The notes under the pieces were generated by a model. That model was not told the origin of the DNA, searched no databases, and worked only from the letters and a program-made list of their open reading frames with translations. Made by a program: the position numbers and the translations under genes. A stretch of DNA of 57,986 nt from Flavipsychrobacter sp. (GTDB lineage Bacteria > Bacteroidota > Bacteroidia > Chitinophagales > Chitinophagaceae). Numbering within the stretch: the first letter of the stretch is position 1; each line of letters opens with the position of its first letter. Below, one piece after another: positions 48,983 to 57,364 of this stretch. The stretch spans positions 1-57,986 of the forward strand of contig JAEUVZ010000034.1 in the NCBI GenBank assembly GCA_016786665.1, given 5' to 3'.

Positions 48983-50086
48983 TTAAGATGCCAGTCCTTT
49001 CAGATTTTTTAGAACAGATATGATGCGGTCGGCTGCTTTTCCGTCCCACATATAGGGGATGCCGCCTTTTTTCCAGTTACCGGAAAAGAGTTTTTCCAGG
49101 GCGGTGGGTATATTCCTGGGGTTGGTGCCTATTAGCTCATTAGTGCCTATAGTGCAGGTTTCGGGCCGTTCTGTGTTGTCCCGCAGGGTAATGCAGGGCA
49201 CGTTCATTACAGTGGTTTCTTCTTGTATACCTCCTGAGTCGGTGATTACGGCCTTAGAGTGCTGTACCAGATAGTTGAACTGCAGGTAGCTCAGCGGTTC
49301 GGTAATGTGGAGGTTCGGTGCCTTTATATTGATGGATTCCAGCGTCTTTGCCGTCCTGGGATGTATGGGGAATATGATGGGCAGGTTTCTCGATGCCTTT
49401 ACTATAGCCACCAGTATCGCTTTCAGGTCGTCCAGGTTGTCTACGTTGTTGGGGCGGTGCAGGGTTAGTACAAAGTAGTTTTTTTCTTCAAGCTTCAGGT
49501 CTTTCCATATAGCCGGTGGCTCAAACTGGGGTGCCTGTTTCAGCAGGGTATCTATCATCGTGTTGCCCACAAAAAAGATACGCTCGTCCGATACGCCCGT
49601 CCGCCGCAGGTTCTCATTAGCGCTGTGCGAGGTGGTAAAGTACAGGTCGGTGATGGAGTCGGTTACTATGCGGTTTATTTCTTCGGGCATTTGCAGGTCG
49701 TTGCTGCGTATGCCTGCTTCTACGTGTGCTACGGTTATGTTGCCGGTCTTCTTGGCGGTAATAGCACAGGCCATGGTGGAGGTTACATCGCCCACCACTA
49801 TCACTACATCGGGGCGGCGGCTGAGGAGCACTTTTTCATAGCGGGTCATTATGGCGGCGGTCTGTTCGGCCTGGGTGCCGCTGCCGGCTTCCAGGTTTAT
49901 GTCCGGTGCCGGTATGCCCAGTTGTTCAAAGAAGGCCGTGCTCATATTCTTATCATAGTGCTGGCCCGTATGTATCAGCCGGAAGCTAAGGTCGGTGCCT
50001 TTCTTCTGCTCTCTTTCTATAGCCTCTATTATAGGGGCCACTTTCATAAAGTTTGGCCGGGCACCTGCTATGATATCTACCAGCAT
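48983..50086 (-). CDS. wecB: UDP-N-acetylglucosamine 2-epimerase (non-hydrolysing)
   Basis: 367 residues from the ATG at 50086 (MLVDIIAGARPNFMKVAPII); upstream codons overlap the heparinase-like gene and are not conserved. It converts UDP-GlcNAc to UDP-ManNAc for surface polysaccharides. Evidence: HTGQHYDKNMS, VVIVVGDVTSTMACAI, VAHVEAGIRS, MPEEINRIVTDSI, IFPIHPRT and DSGGIQEE. 5 bp after the heparinase-like gene, so one operon. The usual partner WecC (UDP-ManNAc dehydrogenase) is not in the window. Confidence 0.93.
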   Translation of the reverse strand: MLVDIIAGARPNFMKVAPIIEAIEREQKKGTDLSFRLIHTGQHYDKNMSTAFFEQLGIPAPDINLEAGSGTQAEQTAAIMTRYEKVLLSRRPDVVIVVGDVTSTMACAITAKKTGNITVAHVEAGIRSNDLQMPEEINRIVTDSITDLYFTTSHSANENLRRTGVSDERIFFVGNTMIDTLLKQAPQFEPPAIWKDLKLEEKNYFVLTLHRPNNVDNLDDLKAILVAIVKASRNLPIIFPIHPRTAKTLESINIKAPNLHITEPLSYLQFNYLVQHSKAVITDSGGIQEETTVMNVPCITLRDNTERPETCTIGTNELIGTNPRNIPTALEKLFSGNWKKGGIPYMWDGKAADRIISVLKNLKGLAS

Positions 50087-50091
50087 ATATT

Positions 50092-51669
50092 CTACAAATG
50101 GATGCTTACAACCGCATGTTCCTCTACATGTATCCGCAGCCGTAAGGCGGGCTCGGTTTTGTTGAAGCCGCTGCAATATAAGTAATTAACCAAACCTACG
50201 CCAGCACTCCCGTCAATGTTTATTTTTATACTGTCTGCCGCAAAGCTGGTGGGCCCGGTCTGTGCTACCACGCACCCGGGATGGAAGTGGATATAGGCAT
50301 ATGCCTCCTGTCCTTTATACCCTTCCAGGTGGTCGGTAATAATGATGCTGTCTTCCGTATTGGCAAAGGTTCGCTGGTGGGTGATGCCCAGGTGGGCGTA
50401 GCCGTCGTGGGCCGCTATCAGCTTGTTCGGCTCCTGCCTGCGTATCGTCACCTGCGCCCGTTTCCCCACCCGGAATCCGTCCCATACATCCGAGGAGTTT
50501 TGTCCGTTCACACACACGGTATTGTGCGCCTCGGTGCTGCGTTCATACATCCGTCGCTCGTTCTTGTCGTAGGTAGAGATGCCGGTATCTACTATCACGG
50601 CCTTGTCGTGCGCAAACAGGGTGAAGTGAAGGCTATCAGCATGGGCGTGCCCCGGCTGATACGAAGGCATAATATCGCCCGCCCGCATCACCAGTTGGTA
50701 ATTCCGGCCGTGGTAAATTTTGTACGGGCTTTCCTTCCACAGCTTCGGTTTGGGGGTGATGCCCAGGTGGTCGGCATAGGCTTTCAGTGCCTGCGGTGCC
50801 AGTGCTATGCCGGGGGCGGCATCGCTCATCAGCGCATAGCTGCCGTCTTTATGGGCAAACCACATTAGCCAGCCCATCATTTTTGCGGCTGTATCGCGCA
50901 ATTGCGCCTGCAGCTCCTCGTTACGGAACCGCTCCGATAGCAGGGTCAGTTCATAGCACTCCAGCACGCGCTGTAGGATAATGGAGTGATACATGGGGCT
51001 CAGCTCATAATGGCCGCCGTCGGGCAGCACTTGCTCCCGCAGTTGCCGGGTGAGCAGGGTAGCGCTCAGTTCGTAAAAGTCCTTGTCGTTAAAGAAGTGC
51101 GCGGCGAAGAATAACGAGCAGGCGTTTTCCAGCAGGTGGTTGGCCTGTATATGGTATTCAGGGAAGGCCGACAGGCGGTCATAATCCCGGTACAGCCTTT
51201 GTAATATAGGTTCGTTATATATATTATTTCCCGCCAGGAATTTTATCCAGTTTATTCCTCTGAGCGATGTAGGGTAGGGCTCGCTTCCGTTTTTGCGTTC
51301 GCCGGGTTTTAGGTAGTCTTGTATGGTTTCCAGTCGCGTGGCAGTAGGTATGTCCTCGTCGGCCAGCCAGTTAAAGTAGTTCAGGTTATACGCCCACAGC
51401 TTACCATAGTTACCCAGGTCCCAGTCAATGCCTTGCTTAAATATATGCTTGATGTTCAGGAAGTTGAACGCATTATCGGAATAATTAAAGCAGCTTCCCG
51501 GCTCCAGGCCATAGAACTTTTTTTGACCCCAGGCAGTCGCCTGGCTCACGGGTATGGTTACCTGCGCCGGCGGGTGATATAGTCTCTGTTTCAACCGGTA
51601 CCATCCCCGGTACAGCCACTGTTGGGGCTTCAGGTAGCGCAGTGTATGGTAGAGCCGGCTGAGATGCAT
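50092..51669 (-). CDS. Heparinase II/III-like protein (alginate-lyase/lyase fold)
   Basis: 525 residues. N-terminal alpha-barrel region (about 90-330: LWAYNLNYFNWLAD, GINWIKFLAGN, HLLENACSLFFAAHFFNDKDFYELSATLL) and a C-terminal heparinase II/III beta-sandwich (about 335-520: HAHADSLHFTLFAHDKAVIVDTGISTY, MYERSTEAHNTVCVNG). The HAHAD motif and the Tyr of STEAHN lie where the lyase catalytic residues usually are. No signal peptide, and it sits with glycan genes, so a role in polysaccharide assembly or turnover rather than digestion is possible. Operon with meaB upstream and wecB downstream. Confidence 0.85.
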   Translation of the reverse strand: MHLSRLYHTLRYLKPQQWLYRGWYRLKQRLYHPPAQVTIPVSQATAWGQKKFYGLEPGSCFNYSDNAFNFLNIKHIFKQGIDWDLGNYGKLWAYNLNYFNWLADEDIPTATRLETIQDYLKPGERKNGSEPYPTSLRGINWIKFLAGNNIYNEPILQRLYRDYDRLSAFPEYHIQANHLLENACSLFFAAHFFNDKDFYELSATLLTRQLREQVLPDGGHYELSPMYHSIILQRVLECYELTLLSERFRNEELQAQLRDTAAKMMGWLMWFAHKDGSYALMSDAAPGIALAPQALKAYADHLGITPKPKLWKESPYKIYHGRNYQLVMRAGDIMPSYQPGHAHADSLHFTLFAHDKAVIVDTGISTYDKNERRMYERSTEAHNTVCVNGQNSSDVWDGFRVGKRAQVTIRRQEPNKLIAAHDGYAHLGITHQRTFANTEDSIIITDHLEGYKGQEAYAYIHFHPGCVVAQTGPTSFAADSIKINIDGSAGVGLVNYLYCSGFNKTEPALRLRIHVEEHAVVSIHL

Positions 51670-51694
51670 AGATGCGTGCGCCTAAAGATACGGC

Positions 51695-52624
51695 TTATTT
51701 CAGTGAGATAGTTTGGCTGAATTCCTCGGCAAAAGCATACAGGTTAAAGTCCTCTTTTTTCAGTTCCTCTGCCAGTGCTGCTTTCAGTGCCCGGGTGTCA
51801 ATGCCTTTCAGTAGGTCGGTCACTATCAGTTGCCAGCTCTTTTCGGCCAGCAGGTGCAGCCGCTTTTCCGGTTGGGTGCTGCCGGCTGCCAGTTGCCGCT
51901 CCACGGCGTGGGCCAGTTCTTCTATACCGGTGCGCTCAGTAGCTACGGTTTTTAGTACCGGTATCTCTTCACCCATTCCCGCTTTCTCATGCACCAGTAT
52001 TTTCAGGTTCTGGTACAGCTTTTCCGCATCGGCCCGGTCCGATTTGTTTACGGCGAACACATCGGCTATTTCCAGTATGCCGGCTTTCATGGTTTGTATG
52101 GCGTCGCCGGCTTCGGGCACCAGGGTTACCACGGTGCAGTCGGCTATGCCGGCTATTTCCACTTCGGTCTGGCCTACGCCCACTGTTTCCACCAGCACTA
52201 TATCAAAGGGGGCGTGTTTGGCCACGTCCGTTATTTCTATGATTTTCGGGTTCAGCCCGCCCAGGGCTCCCCGGGTGGCCAGCGAGCGGATGTACACTTG
52301 CTCGTTGTTGTAGAAGTCTGCCATGCGGATGCGGTCACCCAGCAGCGCGCCGTAGTTAAAGGGGGAGGAGGGGTCTACGGCTATCACTGCTATTTTCTTG
52401 CCTTGTTTCACCCAGTGGTGCAGCAGCGCGTTCACCAGGGTGCTTTTGCCCGCACCGGGAGGGCCGGTAATGCCCAGTACACGGGCGCTGCCCGTACCGG
52501 AAAGGTTTTTAAGCAGGTCTTTATAGCCGGGCAGGCTGTTCTCCACCAGGGTGATACCCCGGGCAAGCGCGCCGAATTGGCCCTCCTTTATCCGCTCCAG
52601 TAAATCTTTTATCTTGTCCTGCAC
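51695..52624 (-). CDS. meaB: MeaB/ArgK-type P-loop GTPase (GTG start)
   Basis: 309 residues starting with GTG at 52624. G3E-family GTPase: Walker A GITGPPGAGKST (about 50-61), VIAVDPSSPFN, GDRIRM, RSLATRGALGGL, VETVGVGQTEVEIAGIAD, NKSD. MeaB proteins load and protect adenosylcobalamin in methylmalonyl-CoA mutase or related acyl-CoA mutases. No mutase gene is in the window; the gene lies 25 bp before the heparinase-like gene on the same strand, an unusual context. Cytoplasmic. Confidence 0.92.
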   Translation of the reverse strand: MQDKIKDLLERIKEGQFGALARGITLVENSLPGYKDLLKNLSGTGSARVLGITGPPGAGKSTLVNALLHHWVKQGKKIAVIAVDPSSPFNYGALLGDRIRMADFYNNEQVYIRSLATRGALGGLNPKIIEITDVAKHAPFDIVLVETVGVGQTEVEIAGIADCTVVTLVPEAGDAIQTMKAGILEIADVFAVNKSDRADAEKLYQNLKILVHEKAGMGEEIPVLKTVATERTGIEELAHAVERQLAAGSTQPEKRLHLLAEKSWQLIVTDLLKGIDTRALKAALAEELKKEDFNLYAFAEEFSQTISLK

Positions 52625-52668
52625 TAAAAAATAGTTATGTTCGTTTCAGAATAATAACGCTGCCCGTT

Positions 52669-53919
52669 TTGGACAAAATTAAATTTCTAAATCATAAACT
52701 GCTAGCCAAAACGAATATTGCCATCATCTGCTGCCTGGCTATGGTACTCGGCTTCCTGGTTTCCCGGTCGCTGATGTCGCTGGCTATGATGGTGATGGGT
52801 GGCTATGCGCTGCTGGGGGTTCATCCCCGGCGGTGGTTCCGGAGCCGGTGGTGGTTGCTCGGCCTGGCCTGGATAGCCTGTTATGCGGTGTCTTATTTCT
52901 GGAGCAGCGATGCGGCGTACTGGGGGCAGCGCCTGCAGATAAAGCTGCCGATATTGCTCCTGCCGCTGGGCTTTGCCTTTCTGCCGCGTTTTTCCATCCG
53001 CCAGTTGCAGGTTTTTTGTGTAGGAGTGGGGCTTATCCTGCTTTCAGGGGCGGCGTATAGCGTCTCTTTTTTTATTAATGATTGGTATGGCTACTACTAC
53101 AATTATGGTAAGGCCGCCATGCTCCCCGTTCCTTCCGGCGACTATATACGGTTCAGCCTTATGATAGCGCTATACACTATATGGTGTATGTATATATGGC
53201 CTCATTTCCGCAGCCGGGGCATGCGGTGGTTTATAGGTATTGCATGCGTATTGCTGGCGGCTTTCCTGCACTTGCTGGCCGCGCGCAGCGGGCTCATAGC
53301 CCTGTATATGTTCCTGCTGGGCTGGGCTATGTATGTAGGGGTGCGGCGCAGCAAGTGGATTGGCATTGCTGCCACCGCGGCCATGATAGCAGCGCTCTGG
53401 GCGGCGGTTACTTTTGTGCCCACCCTACAGCAGCGGATAGGTTACTTCAAGTACACGGTCATCCAGTTCCGGGAGGGCCATCTTACGGGTATCTACAGCG
53501 ATATGGGCCGCCTGATGTCGTACAACATCGCCGTAAAGGAGATCGCAAAGCACCCCCTGGAGGGCGTAGGTGCCGGCGATACTTACCGGGTAATGGAGGA
53601 GGGCTACCACCGAGAATACCCCGAAGATACCGATGGCCGCATTCTCATTCCGCACAATCAGCCCCTTACGGTGGCTTTATCCTGCGGCGTTCCCGCCGCC
53701 CTTATTTTCCTGTGGTGGGTTTTCGCTCCTCTGTCACTGGTAAAGCGCAACCGCGAAGGGTTCTTTTTCCTGGTAGTATGGTTGATTTCTTTCCTGCAAT
53801 TGATGATAGAGCCCGCGCTCGAGGTGCAACTGGGGGTATTTGTATATTTGTTCTTCCTGCTCTGGCAGCGGCATACTTTTATGTATTACGAAGAGGAGCA
53901 ACCTGCAATAAAGGAATAA
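52669..53919 (+). CDS. O-antigen-ligase-like membrane protein (TTG start)
   Basis: 416 residues if it starts at the TTG at 52669 (MDKIKFLNHKLLAK, reading TTG as Met); the next in-frame ATG is at 52741, within the first membrane helix, so TTG seems needed. About ten to twelve hydrophobic helices; the large periplasmic loop contains the O-antigen ligase/Wzy region with GRLMSYNIAVKEIAKHPLEG and a conserved His in IPHNQPLTVALS. Such proteins attach or polymerise O-antigen or capsule. Divergent from meaB with only 44 bp between the starts. Confidence 0.85.
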   Translation: MDKIKFLNHKLLAKTNIAIICCLAMVLGFLVSRSLMSLAMMVMGGYALLGVHPRRWFRSRWWLLGLAWIACYAVSYFWSSDAAYWGQRLQIKLPILLLPLGFAFLPRFSIRQLQVFCVGVGLILLSGAAYSVSFFINDWYGYYYNYGKAAMLPVPSGDYIRFSLMIALYTIWCMYIWPHFRSRGMRWFIGIACVLLAAFLHLLAARSGLIALYMFLLGWAMYVGVRRSKWIGIAATAAMIAALWAAVTFVPTLQQRIGYFKYTVIQFREGHLTGIYSDMGRLMSYNIAVKEIAKHPLEGVGAGDTYRVMEEGYHREYPEDTDGRILIPHNQPLTVALSCGVPAALIFLWWVFAPLSLVKRNREGFFFLVVWLISFLQLMIEPALEVQLGVFVYLFFLLWQRHTFMYYEEEQPAIKE

Positions 53920-53922
53920 ACC

Positions 53923-54567
53923 ATGATGAATTTTATCCCGATATTCCCGTTGAATATCATAGTATATCCCGGAGAGCCGCTGAACCTGCACATTTTTGAG
54001 CCCCGCTACAAGCAACTGGTAAAAGATTGCCTGGAGGGAAAAAAGCCTTTTGGCATTCCCACCGTGCTGGAAAGCCGTATTGGTGAGTTGGGTACACGTA
54101 TGGAAATACTGGAAGTTGTAAAGGAGTACGACAATGGGGAGATGGACATCCGCACGCGTGGTGTAGATATTTTCAAGGTGCTGGAGGTGGTGAAGGAGAT
54201 ACCCGAAAAACTCTACCACGGCGCAATTGTTGATTATCCCGCCAATGTGATGCAGCCCGGCGATACGGACATCGCCCGCCTAATACTCAAAGAACTGAAA
54301 CGGCTCTACGCCTTGCTGAACCTGGAAGAAAAATTCCCGGCCGGGAAAACCTCCATGTTGTCATACGAGATAGCTCATGTAATAGGGCTTACCAAGGAGC
54401 AGGAGTACGAACTGCTGGGCATATTTACCGAGATACAGCGCCTGGAGTACCTGCGCAAGCACCTGAAGAACATTACGCCCGTAGTGCAGGAACTGGAAAA
54501 GGTAAAGGCACGCATACAAATGAATGGCCACTTCAGGAATTTATCGCTCGATGATTTCACGCTTTAA
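53923..54567 (+). CDS. LON-protease N-terminal (substrate-binding) domain protein
   Basis: 214 residues: FIPIFPLNIIVYPGEPLNLH, IFEPRYKQLVKDCLEG, LGTRMEILEVVKEYDNGEMD and RTRGVDIFKVLEV, a stand-alone LON substrate-binding domain; no AAA+ or protease part. Proteins of this kind are sometimes called CRBN-like or Lon-like; function not known, perhaps binding misfolded or modified proteins. It follows the O-antigen ligase-like gene by 3 bp, so is cotranscribed with it. Cytoplasmic. Confidence 0.9.
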   Translation: MMNFIPIFPLNIIVYPGEPLNLHIFEPRYKQLVKDCLEGKKPFGIPTVLESRIGELGTRMEILEVVKEYDNGEMDIRTRGVDIFKVLEVVKEIPEKLYHGAIVDYPANVMQPGDTDIARLILKELKRLYALLNLEEKFPAGKTSMLSYEIAHVIGLTKEQEYELLGIFTEIQRLEYLRKHLKNITPVVQELEKVKARIQMNGHFRNLSLDDFTL

Positions 54568-54660
54568 GGTGTTTAAATTTTCATTATTTGCGCTGTCGCC
54601 CTCCATTTTTGCCGCAATTTTACTATTTTGGCGAACCACACATAAAATCCGCTGACAAAA

Positions 54661-55401
54661 ATGGCAACTACTCTATGTATTGACTGGGGCAACACCCTGG
54701 TAAAAGCAGGTATCTTTGTTAACGACAGGCTGGGAGAGGTTAAGGCGTTCACCGATGAAGAGGCGATGGATGTATTAGCAGACATGATCGATTATCATCG
54801 CCCTACGCATTGTATCCTTTGCTCCGTAGTCTTCAACCCCAAAGGGGTGGAAGATATGCTGTGCGATAAGATACCCGCCTACATGAAGCTGGATGGCCAG
54901 ACGCCACTGCCCATTATGAATGCTTACTCCACCGATACGCTGGGCAACGACCGCATTCCGCTGGCTGTGGCCGCCAATATACTTTACCCGGGCATGAACA
55001 ACCTGGTGATTAGCGTAGGCACTTGCATTACCTACAATTTCATACAGAAGACCGGCATCTTCCGCGGGGGGGCTATATCTCCCGGTGTACGCATGCGCCT
55101 GAAGGCCATGCACGCCTTCACCGATATGCTGCCCGAGGTAGCGCTGGAGGGGGAACTCATTTTATTAGGCTACGATACCACCACCGGCATGCGTAGCGGC
55201 GCGGCTTACGGCGTGGCAGCCGAAATAGATGGGATGATAACCGACTTCTCCAAACAATATCCTGATTTTAACGCTGTTTTAACCGGGGGGGATGCGCCCT
55301 TTTTTGCCAACAAGGTGAAAAGTAAGATATTTGCAGACCCTGAGCTGTTACTGAAGGGGCTAAATTTAATTTTAAAACATAATGTCCCTGAACTTAGGTA
55401 G
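54661..55401 (+). CDS. coaX: Type III pantothenate kinase
   Basis: 246 residues. Phosphorylates pantothenate in coenzyme A synthesis (ASKHA fold, no feedback control by CoA). Motifs: CIDWGNTLVKAGIF (phosphate 1), GNDRIPLAVAANIL with the catalytic Asp of GxDR, VISVGTCITYNFIQ, FRGGAISPGVRMR, LTGGDAPFF. In the third motif Ser and Asn stand where Asp is commonly seen in this family. Overlaps the following outer-membrane protein gene by 20 bp. Confidence 0.93.
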   Translation: MATTLCIDWGNTLVKAGIFVNDRLGEVKAFTDEEAMDVLADMIDYHRPTHCILCSVVFNPKGVEDMLCDKIPAYMKLDGQTPLPIMNAYSTDTLGNDRIPLAVAANILYPGMNNLVISVGTCITYNFIQKTGIFRGGAISPGVRMRLKAMHAFTDMLPEVALEGELILLGYDTTTGMRSGAAYGVAAEIDGMITDFSKQYPDFNAVLTGGDAPFFANKVKSKIFADPELLLKGLNLILKHNVPELR

Positions 55402-56704
55402 GTACTTCTTAGCTTTCACCATATTTACATACGGCGCCGCATCGGCCCAAACATCCGAGAGTGGCAGCAATCCTGTTTCCAACAGGCAAAATTCACCCTA
55501 TTCCCGGTATGCCATTGGCGATTTGCGCAGTGGTACCAACATCGCCATCAGGGGCATGGGTTCTATTTCTACCGCCACTGCCGACCCTTTTGCCGTTAAT
55601 ACCGATAACCCCGCCTCTTACGCTTCACTGGTGTTAACTACCTACGAGGCAGCCGGCGAGGCCAGTTCGCACACGCTCCGCACGCAGAGCCGCTCATACA
55701 ACACGGGCATGGCTACGCTGTCTTATGTGAACATTGGTATCCCCATCAGCAAAAACCTGGGTATGGCGCTCGGCCTGAGGCCCACCAGCCGCATGTATTA
55801 CAATGTGCAGGATTCAGCGGTGGGCAGCAATGCTGTACCCGGTGTAGGCAATGCGCTCCGCATTTACTTTGGTGATGGTTCCATCAACCAGGCATACCTG
55901 GGCTTTGGCGGCAAGGTGAAGAATTTTAGCCTCGGCTTCAACTTTGGGTACATGTTCGGTTCCATGCGCAATACCAGTGCGCTGGTAAATATAGATACCA
56001 CGCAGGCATACAATTCCGAGGTTTCACGCTACACCAGGGTGGGCGGGCTGTACTACAACCTCGGGGCCATGTACCAGGCTAAGCTGGACACCCACTATAC
56101 GCTGAGGATTGGCGCTAAGTTCAGCATGAGCCAAAGCCTCAATGCAGAGCGCGATGAATACTGGATATCCTACGTAGGCCTGGGGTCTATCAGTTCGTAC
56201 GATACAGTGAACGCGGTGCTCCAAACCAAAGGCGCCCTAGTACTGCCCATGACCTATGGCATAGGCGCCCAGTTGCTCCATACCAACAAATGGACGCTGG
56301 GGGTTGATTTCTCCAACACTAGCTGGGGCGATTTTCGCAATTTTGGCAAGTCCGATTCCCTGCAGGCCAATGCCTACCGTGTTGCCGTAGGGGGCGAGTT
56401 TACCCCCGACAGGTCGGTTACTGCCCGCAAGTACTTCTCTAAAGTTACCTACCGTCTCGGCTTCTATTATGGCCAGGACTACGTGCGCCTCCGCAATACG
56501 GATATGAATATATATGCCGTAACGGCTGGTGCCAGTCTGCCGTTCCGCAAGTCGCCCGACAGGATACATACAGCCCTGGAACTGGGTAGCCGTGGAAGCA
56601 TAGCCAATGGCCTGGTAAAAGAGAATTTCGTGAAGTTTACCCTCGGGGTTTCCCTCAATGCGTTCGGAAACGACAGGTGGTTCGTGAAGCGTAAATATGA
56701 TTAG
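55382..56704 (+). CDS. Outer-membrane beta-barrel protein of unknown function
   Basis: 440 residues. Signal peptide MSLNLGRYFLAFTIFTYGAASAQ; the mature protein has alternating-hydrophobic strands and Gly/Tyr/Ser-rich turns (YARVG-like NPVSNRQNSPYSRYAIGDL, FSLGFNFGYMFGSM, LGFYYGQDYVRLR), ending in a strand with aromatic Phe (FVKFTLGVSLNAFGNDRWF), as expected for a barrel. I recognise no named family, though FadL-like shape is possible. It overlaps coaX by 20 bp and lptC by 8 bp; the coaX-OMP-lptC order recurs in Bacteroidota. Confidence 0.8.
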   Translation: MSLNLGRYFLAFTIFTYGAASAQTSESGSNPVSNRQNSPYSRYAIGDLRSGTNIAIRGMGSISTATADPFAVNTDNPASYASLVLTTYEAAGEASSHTLRTQSRSYNTGMATLSYVNIGIPISKNLGMALGLRPTSRMYYNVQDSAVGSNAVPGVGNALRIYFGDGSINQAYLGFGGKVKNFSLGFNFGYMFGSMRNTSALVNIDTTQAYNSEVSRYTRVGGLYYNLGAMYQAKLDTHYTLRIGAKFSMSQSLNAERDEYWISYVGLGSISSYDTVNAVLQTKGALVLPMTYGIGAQLLHTNKWTLGVDFSNTSWGDFRNFGKSDSLQANAYRVAVGGEFTPDRSVTARKYFSKVTYRLGFYYGQDYVRLRNTDMNIYAVTAGASLPFRKSPDRIHTALELGSRGSIANGLVKENFVKFTLGVSLNAFGNDRWFVKRKYD

Positions 56705-57284
56705 GTGCCGTACAGCATATAAATTAGTACAAATAACCCGGGTCATTCCGGGTATTTTGTTATCGGTGAGCCTGGCTTCGTGCAGCAACGACATGAAGGA
56801 AATAAACGCGCTGACGGCCAAAGGGAATCTCAAAGAGGACATCGCCCACAATGTGACCATCATCTACAGCGAAGACGGGCGGCCCAAAATGCGCATCTAT
56901 GCCAAAGAGTTCGTCCGAAACGACTTTGCGAAGCCGCCCTATACCGACATGCGCAATGGCATCAAAATCGAGTTCTTCGACGACAGCGCCCAGATACAAA
57001 GTACCCTCACCGCCGGGTATGCCCGTTTTTACGAGGAAAAGAAAAGCGTGCTGATACGCGAGAATATAGTGGTGAACACCAGCAAGATGGAAACCATAAA
57101 GACCGAAGAGCTGGTCTGGAACCAAAATGTAAAAAAGATATATACCGAAAAACCGGTCACCATCACCACACCCACACAGGTAATGAACGGCGATGCGCTG
57201 GATGCGGAAGAGGATTTCAGCCTGTACCAGATAAAGAACCTGCGCGGCGCCGTACAGGTGGAAAAAGACCAATTACCCCAATAG
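56697..57284 (+). CDS. lptC: LptC-like LPS export protein
   Basis: 195 residues. N-terminal lipoprotein-like export signal (IPGILLSVSLASCSND, lipobox LASC). The LptC beta-jellyroll follows: IYSEDGRPKMRIYAKEFVRN, GIKIEFFDDSAQIQSTLTAG, YARFYEEKKSVLIRENIVVN, ITTPTQVMNGDALDAEEDFS. LptC takes lipopolysaccharide from the LptB2FG transporter and passes it to LptA. In E. coli LptC has a membrane helix instead of a lipid anchor. Overlaps the upstream outer-membrane protein gene by 8 bp. Confidence 0.87.
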   Translation: MIRCRTAYKLVQITRVIPGILLSVSLASCSNDMKEINALTAKGNLKEDIAHNVTIIYSEDGRPKMRIYAKEFVRNDFAKPPYTDMRNGIKIEFFDDSAQIQSTLTAGYARFYEEKKSVLIRENIVVNTSKMETIKTEELVWNQNVKKIYTEKPVTITTPTQVMNGDALDAEEDFSLYQIKNLRGAVQVEKDQLPQ

Positions 57285-57328
57285 GGTGGTTTTTACAGCC
57301 GGGGGCTATGTAGTATCAGCCTAATTGC

Positions 57329-57336
57329 TAATTTTG
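57329..57336 (+). promoter_or_regulatory. Promoter -7 element of the S46 peptidase gene
   Basis: TAATTTTG, an exact TAnnTTTG match, 28 bp before the ATG at 57365. No spaced -33 element is obvious. Confidence 0.45.
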
Positions 57337-57364
57337 TTTCCCTGTTTATTATAACAATTTACAA

